Positions 35,909 through 45,698 of a DNA stretch of 64,000 nucleotides are shown here, piece after piece (position 1 is the first letter of the stretch; every line of letters starts with the position of its first letter). Made by a program: the position numbers and the translations under genes. The DNA is taken from the NCBI GenBank assembly GCA_963727235.1, contig CAVSFZ010000015.1, positions 159,374 through 223,373 of the forward strand. The letters are read 5' to 3'. Origin of the DNA: CAVPTL01 sp963727235 (GTDB lineage: Bacteria > Actinomycetota > Thermoleophilia > Gaiellales > JAICJC01). Below the pieces are notes generated by a model that searched no databases, was not told the DNA's origin, and was given only the letters and a program-made list of their open reading frames with translations.

Positions 35909-37130
35909 TCATCCCCGTGTGTGTCCGAGCCTTCGGAACCCTGTGTCGTGGTACACGTGACCGAGCCGCGCCAGATCGGGCCACGCGGCGCCGATCGGTG
36001 CCCGGTAGAGCCAATGGATTTGAGCCGGCTTTCCCGGCGCGATGCCGGGATCGATGATGTAGGCGAGATACGCCCACTGTCCAACCGGGGCCGGGCACAC
36101 CGTAGGCGTCGCCTTACAGTCTCCCAGGTATGTCGAGATGGCGAACGGTCCCCGAAACCCGACGACGATAGGATGCGGAGGATACGCGCCGGCCCTTCCC
36201 CCGAACAGGTCGGCGATCCTGCCCGGCGTGGTTGACACTCGATCCTCACGGGAGATCTCGTTCACCGGCAGACTCCGCGCCGCAAGCCGAGCAAGGATTA
36301 AGGCGGTGGTGATCCGCAGCTTGGCATTCAGGCTGCGTCGCTGGAAGCCGAAGTCGAAGCCGCGCGGGTCAAGACGCTGGATCACTGCGATCGTGCCGGC
36401 GGCCGTCAGGCCCTGCAGCGCGATCGGTCGGTGCCCAGCTTGCGAGTGCGCGCCGGCGATGACGTAGCTGAAGAACGCACCATTCGCATGCGCCGTGTCG
36501 GATGTGCCGTCCTGGAACCAGACTCGCACTGAATCCACCTGGTGCTGGGCGGGCATCACCCCGATCATGACCCACACCGGCCCGTGGCGCACCTGGAAGG
36601 GTTCCGCGCCAAGCGCGGTCCCCGGACCCACGATGTCGCGCGGCGAGACCGCTGGATGGTGGGCGTTGGCGTCATAGCCGCAATCACGCACGTTCGCCTT
36701 CCCGTTCGCATACGCGAAGACACACTCGCCGCTGCCGTGGGTGAACGGTGCTCCGTAGAAGACGACGCCGTGACCGTCGATCGACACCGACACCAACCGC
36801 CGGGCGTTGTGCAGATCCGGGCGGATACCTCGGCCGCCGAATGTCACGGTTAGCGACCCCATCATCGCCCGTCGCGGCTTCCCCGTCAGCCCCTCCGGAG
36901 AGGTAGCGGAAGAACACGTCATGGGCGTGGGCAGCCGCGATCCCCGCGGGCAACGCGATAGCGGCGGCAAGCAGGAGCCAGCGTCGGCGCGGCAGCCGGC
37001 GGATCCGCCGTGGCCGAGGCGCAGGCGCGTGGTCGACCCTTTGAAGGACATTCGCCCAGTCGGGCTCAACCGCCAGCGGCGGAGTGCGCCGATGTAGCAG
37101 TTCGCCGATGATCGGGTCGAGGTCATTCAT
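35909..37130 (-). pseudogene. Membrane partner (anti-sigma-like) of the adjacent sigma factor, frameshifted
   Basis: Starting at ATG 37130 (overlapping the sigma gene end), the frame gives a 50-residue cytoplasmic part, a transmembrane helix (LLLAAAIALPAGIAAAHA) and RYLSGG, then leaves frame. The continuation is in another frame from about 36900 (GLTGKPRRAMMGSLTV to the stop at 35909). One base change within CTCCGGAGGGGC would join them. The large extracytoplasmic part (about 330 residues) has no recognised fold. Sequence error or recent decay are both possible. Confidence 0.65.
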
Positions 37131-37677
37131 CGTCCACATCCTCCATAAGGGCCTGCCTCAGCGCCGCGTGAGCGGCGTTCAACGTCGAGCCGACGGTGCC
37201 CACCGACATACCCAGAGCCGCCGCGATCTCCCGATAATCGAGGTCGGCGTAGTAGCGGAGGAAAAGCGCGAGCCGTTGCCGCTCTGGTAGTGCGGCGACC
37301 TCGTCTCGCACCGCGCTGCGATCATCGACCCTGTCGATTGGGCCGGGCCTCGATGTGAGCCTGTCGAGCACTCCGTGAACCGAGTGATCGTCCCGCCCAG
37401 CGCGAGCCCGACGGTGGTTTCGGGCAGCGTTCACAACCACCCCCCACACCCAAGCATCCACCGTGCCCTCGCCGCGAAACGATTCACGTTGCTTGATCGC
37501 GGCCGCGAACCCCTCCTGCACCGCATCGATCGCCGAGTCGCGGTCGCCCAGCACGGCGACACACACACGCACGAACACCCCCAACCGGGCACGGTAGAGC
37601 GCTTCGATCTCGGCCACGCTCGCGCCCCGGGCGGCACTGCGCCGTTCCCACGACAACGACCATGGCGACAACGGCAA
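37123..37677 (-). CDS. ECF-type RNA polymerase sigma factor
   Basis: 184 residues. Region 2: VAEIEALYRARLGVFVRVC, GDRDSAIDAVQEGFAAAI, VDAWVWGVVVNAARNHRR. Region 4: LPERQRLALFLRYYADLDY, REIAAALGMSVGTVGSTLN. The first 20 residues are less conserved and a later start is possible. It overlaps the membrane partner gene by a few bases, the arrangement of a sigma/anti-sigma pair. Confidence 0.85.
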   Translation of the reverse strand: MPLSPWSLSWERRSAARGASVAEIEALYRARLGVFVRVCVAVLGDRDSAIDAVQEGFAAAIKQRESFRGEGTVDAWVWGVVVNAARNHRRARAGRDDHSVHGVLDRLTSRPGPIDRVDDRSAVRDEVAALPERQRLALFLRYYADLDYREIAAALGMSVGTVGSTLNAAHAALRQALMEDVDDE

Positions 37678-38063
37678 CGATCACCTCGACGGTGGCGCCG
37701 CCAGGGACACCTGCCTCGGCGGCCCCGGAAACAACACCCTGATCCGCTGCGACTGATCGCTCCCCGCGAGAGGTGCAGCCGGACGAGTATCTCGGAGTAC
37801 AACTCGTTCTCCCGGATGAGCTTGACCAATAAGTTGGAGGTTGAGGGCTTCCCACCCGCGCACGCCACCTACGGCGTCAATGCGACGGGCTCTAGCCGAC
37901 ACCGTTGAACCAGCGCAGGCCCGAGTCGTATCACAGAAGCAAGTACAAACCTGGCCGAGACAGGATGAGTTGATCGCAAGAAAACCTCAGCCGCGTTGAG
38001 ACCTGCTGGTGGCCGAGGAGGTCATTCCGACCTTGAGCGCCATCTCCCCCGGTGCGGACTTGA
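37678..38063. other. Intergenic stretch, nothing recognised
   Basis: About 385 bp upstream of the sigma gene and downstream of the second propeller gene. It must hold the sigma promoter. No RNA, repeat or conserved frame was identified. Confidence 0.4.
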
Positions 38064-39251
38064 TTAGGGCACCGGTGATCTGACGAAGATGTCGGGCATG
38101 CGGTTGGTGTCGCCGTGGACGATCTTCGCGTTTTTGGACTGGAACACCACGACGGTGCCGTCGCCCGAGAGCACCGAGTACAGCGCTCCGGTTTTGATCT
38201 GAAGGCCGGCGATGTTGAGATCCACCCGGTCGACCGAACCGGTCATGGTGTCGCGCAGGAAGACGTCATATGCCCGGTTGGTATCGCTCGGAACCAGTGT
38301 CGCATCCCGTGTCGCGAACGCCACCCACCGGCCGTCGTCAGACATGCCAATTGGGAACGCGACCAGCGTCGCCACCACGGTGGTGACGGCGCCGGTGAGG
38401 CGATTCCAGCGGCGCACTCCGATCTGCGACTCGAAGGCCACGAAGTGTGCATCCGGAGTCTCCACGACACCGAGCGTACCCGGGATTCCGGGTACCTGAA
38501 CGGTCGTCCCGGTCGACAAATTGAGCAAGTGAAAGCGCATGTGGTTGGGCACGCGGGTGGCATATGTCAGCCATTGGCCGTCGCCCGAAAGCACGAATGG
38601 AACATCGTCTGGGCTGGGCAGCATGATCCGTCGGGTCGAGTTGGTCTGGCGGTCGCGCAGGTATGTTCGCGCCACCCCGTTGACGACTCCCGCGAAGGCG
38701 ACCCAGCGGCCGTCGTTGCTCATGCCGATCGGTCCCAACCCGCCCTTGGACTTGAGAAACTGCCCACCCGACGGCGGCACGCTCACGCGCTCGGTGGCTC
38801 CGGTGTGCCGATCCTTCACGAACACGTCACCAACGCCGTTGGTGTCGGATTGTCGGGTCAGGTCCGACGCCGCTGACGTGAACAGCACATACCGGGCGTC
38901 GGAGCTGATCGCGACCCCGCGGCTGTCGGCGTTGGCTTGGCGCCCGCCGGGGCCGGTGCTGACCCGAAACGTCAGCCCCCTGGTACGGTCGCGCAGGAAG
39001 ACATCGGTACGGCCGTTGGTGTCGGCTGGGACGAGGTTCGTAGCCGCTGAGCCGTACATCACGAATCTGCCATCGGGAGTGACCGCCTCGATCGAGCTGG
39101 TGGCGTTGGCCTGCGCGCCCGTGGAGGAGACATTCACCCGCTCGGTGACCGCGCCCGCGGAGATCGCCGACGGAGGGGCCCACAGTGACGCCGCGCCAGC
39201 CACGAGGCTGAGCGCGGCCACGCCCCGAACCATTATCCCGCTGCGACTCAT
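38064..39251 (-). CDS. Secreted TolB/WD40-like beta-propeller protein
   Basis: 395 residues from ATG with signal peptide (GVAALSLVAGAASLWAPPSA). Blades repeat the pattern TPDGRFVMYGSAATNLVPA, SSDARYVLFTSAAS, SNDGRWVAFAG, SDDGRWVAFATR, each followed by DTN and DVFLRD/DVFVKD. Same architecture and same DTN...DVFV linkers as the protein at 34256-35575, so a local paralogue. Exported; ligand unknown. Confidence 0.82.
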   Translation of the reverse strand: MSRSGIMVRGVAALSLVAGAASLWAPPSAISAGAVTERVNVSSTGAQANATSSIEAVTPDGRFVMYGSAATNLVPADTNGRTDVFLRDRTRGLTFRVSTGPGGRQANADSRGVAISSDARYVLFTSAASDLTRQSDTNGVGDVFVKDRHTGATERVSVPPSGGQFLKSKGGLGPIGMSNDGRWVAFAGVVNGVARTYLRDRQTNSTRRIMLPSPDDVPFVLSGDGQWLTYATRVPNHMRFHLLNLSTGTTVQVPGIPGTLGVVETPDAHFVAFESQIGVRRWNRLTGAVTTVVATLVAFPIGMSDDGRWVAFATRDATLVPSDTNRAYDVFLRDTMTGSVDRVDLNIAGLQIKTGALYSVLSGDGTVVVFQSKNAKIVHGDTNRMPDIFVRSPVP

Positions 39252-39899
39252 GCTCGCCTCCCAGTTCGCGTTGCAGGTTGGCTCTGACCTCGATTATCTC
39301 AGGTTGGGCTCGAATCGGCCGGGTCGCATCGGGGGAATCACTGTTTTCGGCCGAGGCGATCCTACTGCTGAGGGAACTTTGCGCACCTGTTATTCGCCGC
39401 TCGACCCCGCCCATGCAGAGACGCCGCGGGATGCGGCGCCGACCCCAGGCGATCACGGCTCCAGACCTGCTCAGAGCGTGTAGACCCGGCGATCCAACCC
39501 AACGAGGTTGCCCTCACTTGGTCCCGGGATCCATGCTGGTGCCAAAGCGCGAGCAAGAGAGGAAGTTCGATGAAGGCTCCTCAGCATGCTCTCTAGAATT
39601 GCGCCCCGATTGCGCCCCGATGTGTAAAGACAGCGGAATCCGGCGGACTAGAGCGGATCGAACCGTGGTCGAGAGAGCACGGCGCCTTCGCTTTGGGGCG
39701 GGCGAATTCCGGGTGACGTTGGCGTGGCTGGAAATTCCCCCGATGCCGCATCACCGACGAGGACGTACCTTGGAAGGGGATGCGACGTGCCCATGCTCGC
39801 GTAGTGCAACCGAGGCGAGCGCAGGTTTTCTGAGAAGGCTGGCGTATCTACCAAGAATAGATCTCGTTGCTAGTGCCACGAGTGTGAGGAGGCGGTTCG
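39252..39899. other. Intergenic stretch with att-like repeat
   Basis: About 650 bp without a convincing gene. Bases 39599-39650 contain GCGCCCCGAT twice in tandem, then GTAAAGACAGCGGA and GGCGGACT. The same signature recurs at 48811-48870. A long open frame on the plus strand here has no family features. Confidence 0.45.
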
Positions 39900-40469
39900 A
39901 TGGTTGGTGGTCGCGTTGGTCGTTCCCGGCTTGCGCTGCTGGCGGCGCTTGTGGTCGCGGTCGTAGCTGCTGGTTGTGGAGGGGGATCGACTGCGCAACA
40001 GCGCATCGACCGTTGCGTGGAGGGGAACCTGGGCCTCCAAAGCAACGGCGACGCTGTCGCCGCAGATGTCTCCAAGCGGTCGCTGCGGATGCTGTGTGGA
40101 GCTTCCGAACGCGCGGGGTATCTCGACGACCAGGGCAGGGAGTCAGCCGAACAGGGCCGATTGGCGCTCCAAGCCAATGTGGACATGTTGGTGCCGTTTT
40201 GCAGGGCGGCCCTTGCGACCACCGGAACCGATCCGGGCGTCGACGTGAGCTACCTGCCGAAAGGCGGGATGAATGCGTTGACCACCAGGTACTGCGGCAA
40301 TCTGCGAGCGTATATCAACGCCAAGGGCAACGGGATCGACGAGGAGCGGTTGTGGCGCGATCGGGGGGGCGGGTTCACGGTCCCCATCTGTGTCGCGACG
40401 GCTCTCACGAAGGTCGCCAAGCAAGGTGGCGTCGACTGGGACAGATTGGCATCGAGCCGGCCCACTTAG
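39900..40469 (+). CDS. Lipoprotein of unknown function
   Basis: 189 residues from ATG with AGGAGG at good spacing. Signal peptide LALLAALVVAVVAAGCGGG has a lipobox at the cysteine. The mature part has six cysteines (RCVEGN, MLCGAS, PFCRAA, RYCGNL, ICVATA), probably three disulphides, and no recognised domain. Confidence 0.7.
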   Translation: MVGGRVGRSRLALLAALVVAVVAAGCGGGSTAQQRIDRCVEGNLGLQSNGDAVAADVSKRSLRMLCGASERAGYLDDQGRESAEQGRLALQANVDMLVPFCRAALATTGTDPGVDVSYLPKGGMNALTTRYCGNLRAYINAKGNGIDEERLWRDRGGGFTVPICVATALTKVAKQGGVDWDRLASSRPT

Positions 40470-40684
40470 CCGGCCTGATTGGCTGAAGATCTTGACAAGC
40501 ATGTGCCGACAGGCATGGGATCAGGGAGTGTTCCCCGCACACGGATCAGTCAACGAGGCGGAACTCACGGCGCTCTTCACGAAGACCGCCCGGGACATGA
40601 TCCGCTCCGGTGAGGTGACCCTGCTTAGGTAGCCCGTTGTGGTCCGCGGTTTTGCAGGACGGTTTGGTTCTCTCGAACTGAAAG

Positions 40685-41618
40685 GTGGTGACGGTCGTGT
40701 CCAAGCGAACAGCGTTCCGAATAGGTGGTGCGAGTGTCGTGGTGGTCGCGTTGTTGGCCGCGAGCGGTGAGGTGTGGGCGAATCTCGCTGCAGACTCCGG
40801 TGCGAGCCACGAACCGATACGAGGAGGATCCGGCGGTGGCGGGGAGCTACCTCGCGTGGGATCAGAACTCGACGCCCCGACCGAACCACTTCAACGTGTT
40901 CGTGCGACACGGCACCACGATCACCCAGATCAACCCACCCAAGACGTACGGCTAAACCCTGGCATTGACGGCACCACGGTCGTCTACCAGCAACGGTCGC
41001 TGACGGGACAGAGCGACATCCGCATGTACGACGTGGTCACGCACGTCCACAGCGCGCCCCCGGCGGGAGTCAACACCCCGGCAATCGAGTGGTCTCCCAG
41101 GATCTCGGGAAACTGGCTGTTGTTCGGCCGCGTGAGTGGCCCAAACCAACGGCATAGCCAAGTCATTCTCCGAAACCTGACCAACAAGACCTCGTTTGTG
41201 CTCGCCGACGTCAACTCCACCAAGATCACCGCGTACCCCGGAGGCATCAGTGGAAACTGGGCCGTTTGGGGAGTCTTCGGGCCCAACTCCGCGAGCATCT
41301 TTCGGCGCGACATCGCCGGGCAAAACGACCACCAAACTCGTAAACACGCTCCCGCCGGCGCGTTTTGAGTACAACCCGACGGTGCTCGCCGACGGCACCA
41401 CCTACTACGCCCACTCCGGCAACGGCTGCGGCAACACCGTCAAGCTCGTCAAGCAAGCCCCGGTCAGCCCGAGACCGTGGTGAACACGTTTCAGCCGCGG
41501 CATCGACTACGTCAATGCGACCGCGGTGCCCGACCCGACCAGCGGAACCGACATCTACTTCACCAAGTACTACTGCAAACGCCAAACCGCAGACATCTAC
41601 AAGATGATCGACCCGTGA
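40685..41618 (+). pseudogene. Secreted beta-propeller-like protein, multiply frameshifted
   Basis: Starts with a signal-like segment (GGASVVVVALLAASGEVWA). The protein then continues across at least three frame changes: DPAVAGSYLAWDQNS in one frame, SPRISGNWLLFGRVSG in a second, VLADGTTYYAHSGNG in a third, and the tail SGTDIYFTKYYCKRQTAD ending at TGA 41618. Repeats of the form ISGNW.L/VFG are propeller-like. Several lesions mean it is a true pseudogene or poorly assembled sequence. Its tail recurs at 42.4 kb. Confidence 0.7.
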
Positions 41619-41746
41619 ACCAAACGAACCACGCGGTGCACGGATCGGAGCCTCTTCCTCCGCTGAGCGCGACACTCGGTCTCTAGGAGGGGAGGTACGG
41701 ACATGCGTCACCCGTGTCGTCCGTCGCGTGATGGACAGGAACCCGG

Positions 41747-42214
41747 GTGACATCGTTGAATGGAATGGACGTGGCTCGCAAGACTGAGATCAGTGGATCA
41801 GTGCGAGGGTGGCTCCACCGAAACGTCGCAAATCCCAAAGGGTTGGGGCAGGCGGCTGCGTCTCATGCTGAGGTTGACTCGCGGTCTGAGGACGATCCGG
41901 TCTTGGTTTCCGAATTCCATCAAGCCGACCGACGAGCGTACCTTCGATCCTTGGAGGAGATTGGTCGAACGTGGTTGGAGCGCCTTGAGCGCACAGCGGA
42001 ACCTCACGACTGGGCAGTGCTCATCGCATGGGATAGCAGGATCCATGATGCTGCCGGGGCGACATCGAGGGCGTGGAAGCAATGCCACGCGCGCCTCAGC
42101 GACGCCCCGCTCTGGCTCCGTAGCAGAGCTGGGATCGTCGCCTGGCAACAGCGATTCCTCCGTGAAAGGCTCGCATTCCTCTCTGAGCTTCGCCATGCAG
42201 CAGAGGGGGATTGA
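41747..42214 (+). CDS. Hypothetical protein
   Basis: 155 residues from GTG 41747 (ATG 41765 possible). The central and C-terminal part is helical and well balanced in composition (SLEEIGRTWLERLERTAEP, WQQRFLRERLAFLSELRHA), unlike the two overlapping frames. No family recognised. Confidence 0.45.
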   Translation: MTSLNGMDVARKTEISGSVRGWLHRNVANPKGLGQAAASHAEVDSRSEDDPVLVSEFHQADRRAYLRSLEEIGRTWLERLERTAEPHDWAVLIAWDSRIHDAAGATSRAWKQCHARLSDAPLWLRSRAGIVAWQQRFLRERLAFLSELRHAAEGD

Positions 42215-42289
42215 CCTAAGCTCCCGATCACTAGCGACCGAGCGTGGACTCCGCACGCCGACTAAGGGGTGATCTACCTAATCGTCGGT

Positions 42290-42461
42290 GAGGGTCGTTA
42301 TCGCGTCCACGGTGATAAAGGGGTGACCGGGAGTAGCGAGATTCACGATTTCGACGCTGTGGCTCATGCGCGGCAATCCCGGGCGCGGAACCGACATCTA
42401 CTTCACCAAGATCTACTGCAACCGCCACACCGCAGACATCTACAAGATGATTGACCCATGA
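42290..42461 (+). pseudogene. Deleted second copy of the 40.7-kb propeller-like gene
   Basis: The stretch encodes VTGSSEIHDFDAVAHA, matching LTGQSDIRMYDVVTHV of the upstream gene, then after a frame change the tail GTDIYFTKIYCNRHTADIY ending at TGA 42461, nearly identical to the upstream tail. About 500 bp of the middle is missing, so this is a relic of a tandem duplicate. Confidence 0.65.
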
Positions 42462-42518
42462 CCGTAAACCACGACTGACGTGGCGGGGTACGTCAGGAGG
42501 TCAGGTGCTTCGGGCGTG

Positions 42519-43071
42519 AACCCTTGCAGTCCATTCGTCTCCTGCGATTGACTCGCCTCTTGCGGTTGGTGCGATCTGCCGGTGTGTTGCGCCGAGTTAC
42601 AACCCGGCGGGCGTTCGCCACGCGGGTTTGCTGACTCTCTTCCTCGTGCTGGCCGTGGGTTGGCTTTCAGTGACGTCGAGACAAATCGCCAACTCTCGGC
42701 ATGGGACGGTGCTTGGTGGGCGGCATCCACGGTGACAACCGTCGGGTATGGAGACATCTCCCCACGCACCACCGCTCCCCACGCACCACCGCTCCCCACG
42801 CACCACCGCTCCCCACGCACCACCGCTCGGCAGGGTCATCGCGAGGGTCGTAATGGTCGCAGGGATGGGGTTCGTGGCGCTTTTGACGGCGGCGACCGCT
42901 CATCGATTTATTCGGGAGTCCCACCATGGAGAGGCTGATTCTGAGATGGAAGCTCGACTCGATCGGCGAATCGACGAACTCACTGGAGAGTTATCGGCAG
43001 TGCGGGCCGTCGTCGAAGAGATCGATCATCGCATCTCCCCGCTTGGGGATTCTCAGCAAAGCGATTCGTGA
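42519..43071 (+). pseudogene. Voltage-gated-type K+ channel, frameshifted and repeat-expanded
   Basis: Pieces in three frames: an S4/S5-like basic segment (SIRLLRLTRLLRLVRSAGVL), an S5 hydrophobic helix (LLTLFLVLAVG), the pore with selectivity filter (AASTVTTVGYGDISP), and after a 17-bp tandem repeat the S6 helix and tail (GRVIARVVMVAGMGFVALL, then a coiled-coil ELTGELSAVRAVVEEI) to TGA 43071. The order is exactly that of a two-pore-helix or six-TM K+ channel. Frame changes before S5, before the pore and after the repeat prevent translation. Confidence 0.7.
42760..42827 (+). repeat. Four perfect tandem copies of a 17-bp unit inside the K+ channel pseudogene
   Basis: CCCCACGCACCACCGCT occurs four times head to tail from 42760 to 42827. 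One copy corresponds to SPRTT just after the selectivity filter, so three extra copies (51 bp) were added by slippage. Confidence 0.9.
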
Positions 43072-43923
43072 GCGAGTGCGCTTGGCCGACCAGTTAGCAG
43101 GGTTGGTGGAGGTGGTACCCAGGCAGCGCGTTGCGGGCCTTCCGGAGGGTACGGAAGTGGCGGAGGTAGGTCTTGCTTAGGTGCTGCCACTCAGAATCGT
43201 CTGCGCAATAAATTGTGTCGGCCGACCCGTAGGTTGATGCGTAGAACCCGCCCCGATTGGTGGTTGTTCCGGCGGCGTGGTGTCGTGTTCGACCTCCGTT
43301 CGGCGGGAGCGCGGGCAGCGCGTGCGAGACGTATCGCCGGTAGGCGGCGACCCAGTTCCTCGCCTCTCGGTGCTGCGCTACACGCAGTCTGAGCCTGCCG
43401 GCGCAGACCAGGTCGTGGAGGCGGGTTTCTAAGACGTCCTTTGTGCGCGCGCCCCACCGGCCAGCGTAGGGCTCGGGCCAGAGGTTGGTGATCGCATTCG
43501 ACCCCCCAATCTCCAGCGAGATGAGGTGATCGACCTCATGGGCGTAGGGTACGTGAGCGGTGTGATACCGGCGGTAAACGGCGGTTGCCTCGCTCACTGG
43601 GACGTTACGGACGCGCGACGAGTAACCCGATTTGCAGATCGTGCGCCGGCGAACATGGAACGCCGCACCTGGAGTGAGTCGGCGGTTAGGAACGTCGGGC
43701 GCGCGCACGCCGCGTGGTTTCGATCGGTGTGGCTTTGTTTGGTGCGTGGTGGATGCCGCAGGTGGGGCCGGCGTTGATCCGGTCGTAGACCCGGCGCCGG
43801 GGGTACTCGACTCCGCACTTTGAGCCGTGTTTGAGGAAGAATCACAACCGGCGGTGTAGAGCACCACTACCAGGAGGGTACAGGCCGAGAAGACCCCCCG
43901 GCTTCTGCGTGTGGGGGACGTCC
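43019..43923 (-). repeat. 905-bp duplicated segment, copy B (inverted relative to copy A)
   Basis: Reverse complement of 24421-25325. Here the segment ends run smoothly into neighbouring genes on both sides: the K+ channel reading frame continues into it to its stop (43071), and the HNH gene continues out of it to an upstream start. That makes copy B the likely source and copy A the derived insertion. Confidence 0.85.
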
Positions 43924-44068
43924 GTAAGCGTCGTCCCGTCTCGCGTGACTCGCTACCTATCTGATCCACCTGGCCAGCGTATCCGGTACGCCACGTGGTG
44001 ACCCAGGCCACCGAGATGTGCGCGATAATCAAGTCTGCCACCCGTTTGCGGTGTCGCCCAGGTGTCAC
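43094..44068 (-). CDS. Exported HNH-nuclease lipoprotein, copy B
   Basis: 324 residues from ATG 44068; GTG 43969 is a better-placed start giving 291. RRSRGVFSACTLLVVVLYTAGC is a signal peptide with lipobox cysteine, followed by a Ser/Thr/Pro linker. The enzyme part has three cysteines and the HNH-like core VPYAHEVDHLISLEIGGSN, then AITNLWPEPYAG, as in small secreted HNH nucleases. A final acidic/aromatic extension (IYCADDSEWQHL) is unusual. A surface nuclease for nutrient DNA or defence are both possible. Confidence 0.75.
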   Translation of the reverse strand: MTPGRHRKRVADLIIAHISVAWVTTWRTGYAGQVDQIGSESRETGRRLRTSPTRRSRGVFSACTLLVVVLYTAGCDSSSNTAQSAESSTPGAGSTTGSTPAPPAASTTHQTKPHRSKPRGVRAPDVPNRRLTPGAAFHVRRRTICKSGYSSRVRNVPVSEATAVYRRYHTAHVPYAHEVDHLISLEIGGSNAITNLWPEPYAGRWGARTKDVLETRLHDLVCAGRLRLRVAQHREARNWVAAYRRYVSHALPALPPNGGRTRHHAAGTTTNRGGFYASTYGSADTIYCADDSEWQHLSKTYLRHFRTLRKARNALPGYHLHQPC

Positions 44069-44537
44069 ACAGACCCACCGAGACTCCCCGAACGGGCTAT
44101 CCGCTCAGGGCACTGATCCGCCGTTAGGCCGCATTTCTCCAGACACCGCCAGGCGAGCCGAGATCTCAATCGGAAACTGAAGATCGCGGTGTGCGTCGCT
44201 CCGCCTAGAAGGATGGTGGCCGTGACCAGAACGACGTGCCGGCGGTGCCCATATCGAACAGGTGGGGGCGCGAATCAAGCCTCTTTTGGTGTTACTCAGG
44301 TGTCATACTGATCCACCGAACCAGCTCGAGAAGTAGCCGAGGTTGCGACACGCCGATCTCCAGTTGACATGGGGGTGTCGCTCCATGCGCGTTCGGGGTG
44401 TCTGCCGCGTGCCTGGGGTGGCGCAGATACTCGGACAAGGGGACGTGCGAGGGGCCGGGAATGTTCCTGATGACAGTCGAATGACGCGGCCCGATGATTC
44501 GGCGATGGTGCTCAATCAACTGAGAGGTGGCAAGCCA
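44069..44537. other. Intergenic stretch with two related motifs
   Basis: About 470 bp. The sequence CAGGTGTCACACAGACCCA (from about 44060) recurs with three changes as CAGGTGTCATACTGATCCA (from about 44296), both followed by CCGA. They may be promoter elements facing the HNH gene and the RTX-like gene. Nothing else recognised. Confidence 0.4.
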
Positions 44538-45623
44538 ATGGGTGCTTACCGACTGGTGCTGGTGCGGTTGTGCTGTGCGACGCTGGTTGGCGGTGGCGCG
44601 TTGGCGTCGCTTCCCGGCGTAGCGGCGGCCTCATCTGTGTCAGCCATCGGGTCGACGACCGTCCTTGCGGCTGCGCCGGGCGAGGTCAACGACCTGACTG
44701 TCACGGTTGCTGCCGGTCACATGGTCATCACCGATCCGACCAACCTGATCGGCACAGGGTCGGGCTGCACCCTCACCGACGGCACCACCGTTGGTGCAGC
44801 GGACCACACGGTGTGGTGTGGCTTGAATTTCTACCTCCAGGTGGATCTGGGCGACATGAACGACACGCTCACGATCGGGAAAGGCGGCTTATTCGACGTC
44901 GCCGTTTACGGTGGCCCCGGAGCTGACGTCATCACCTACACAGGCGATCGGGGAACGAACGTGTTCGACGGTGGGCCCGATAACGACCGAATAACCGGTG
45001 GTAGTGGCGTCGACCATCTGTTTGGGGGTAACGGCAGCGACACCCTGATTGGTGGCGGTGGGCGCGACCAGGCGAACTATGGCACCAGCCCTGCCGGCGT
45101 GACGGTGAATCTCACGTCGGGGCGTGCGACGGACGGGTTCGGCACGACCGACAGTCTGCAATCGATCGAGGACATCTCCGGCACGCCCTACAACGACAGG
45201 CTCACCGGTACCGCGGCCGTAAACCGGATCGACGCTGGGAGGGGCAACGATGTCGTCGCCGGTTTGGGAGGCGCGGACTCGCTCTGGGGGTACCAGGGAG
45301 CCGACCTGGTGTCCTATGCAACGGCTCCGGGGCGCGTCTGGGTCTCTCTTTTAACCGGTAACGCCAATGATGGGTTTGGGTCAAGGGACGTGCTCCACAA
45401 TTTCGAGAACGTGACCGGCAGTCGCTCCGCCGACATCCTCCACGGAAGCTACAACCGCAACGTCCTGACCGGCGGTGGCGGCAATGATTCGCTCTTCGGC
45501 AGCCACGGCGGGGACACACTGCTCGGGGGACACGGCAATGATCGACTCGCCGGCGGCCTCGGCACCGATCGCTGCCCTGACCCCTTCGGCACCAACACCC
45601 GCACCTCATGCGAGAGCCGTTGA
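44538..45623 (+). CDS. Secreted RTX-like calcium-binding repeat protein
   Basis: 361 residues from ATG 44538 (GAGAGGTGG upstream); the longer frame upstream is not convincing. Signal peptide LVLVRLCCATLVGGGALASL. RTX nonapeptides GGxGxDxLx are in two clusters: GGPDNDRITGGSG, HLFGGNGSDTLIGGGGRD, and at the C-terminus GGGGNDSLFGSHGGDTLLG, GGHGNDRLAGGLGTD. It should fold into calcium-loaded beta-rolls outside the cell. It directly precedes the sigma/partner operon. Confidence 0.82.
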   Translation: MGAYRLVLVRLCCATLVGGGALASLPGVAAASSVSAIGSTTVLAAAPGEVNDLTVTVAAGHMVITDPTNLIGTGSGCTLTDGTTVGAADHTVWCGLNFYLQVDLGDMNDTLTIGKGGLFDVAVYGGPGADVITYTGDRGTNVFDGGPDNDRITGGSGVDHLFGGNGSDTLIGGGGRDQANYGTSPAGVTVNLTSGRATDGFGTTDSLQSIEDISGTPYNDRLTGTAAVNRIDAGRGNDVVAGLGGADSLWGYQGADLVSYATAPGRVWVSLLTGNANDGFGSRDVLHNFENVTGSRSADILHGSYNRNVLTGGGGNDSLFGSHGGDTLLGGHGNDRLAGGLGTDRCPDPFGTNTRTSCESR

Positions 45624-45698
45624 GCAGCAGAGGCCAAAAAAAATTTGGTGGGTGCTTGGCGGAGTTCCACCAGTCGCGTCTGCGACTATTGATGGGTA

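Noticed and set aside
35562..36098. Minus-strand open frame upstream of the 34-kb propeller gene
   Set aside because: Composition is unlike a protein, it overlaps the start of the propeller gene and has no ribosome site.
39278..40486. Long plus-strand open frame of about 400 codons
   Set aside because: It overlaps a clear lipoprotein gene in another frame, is arginine-rich and has no domain; typical GC-rich shadow.
42760..42827. Short direct repeats as a CRISPR array
   Set aside because: The 17-bp units are contiguous without spacers and lie inside a channel pseudogene; this is tandem slippage.
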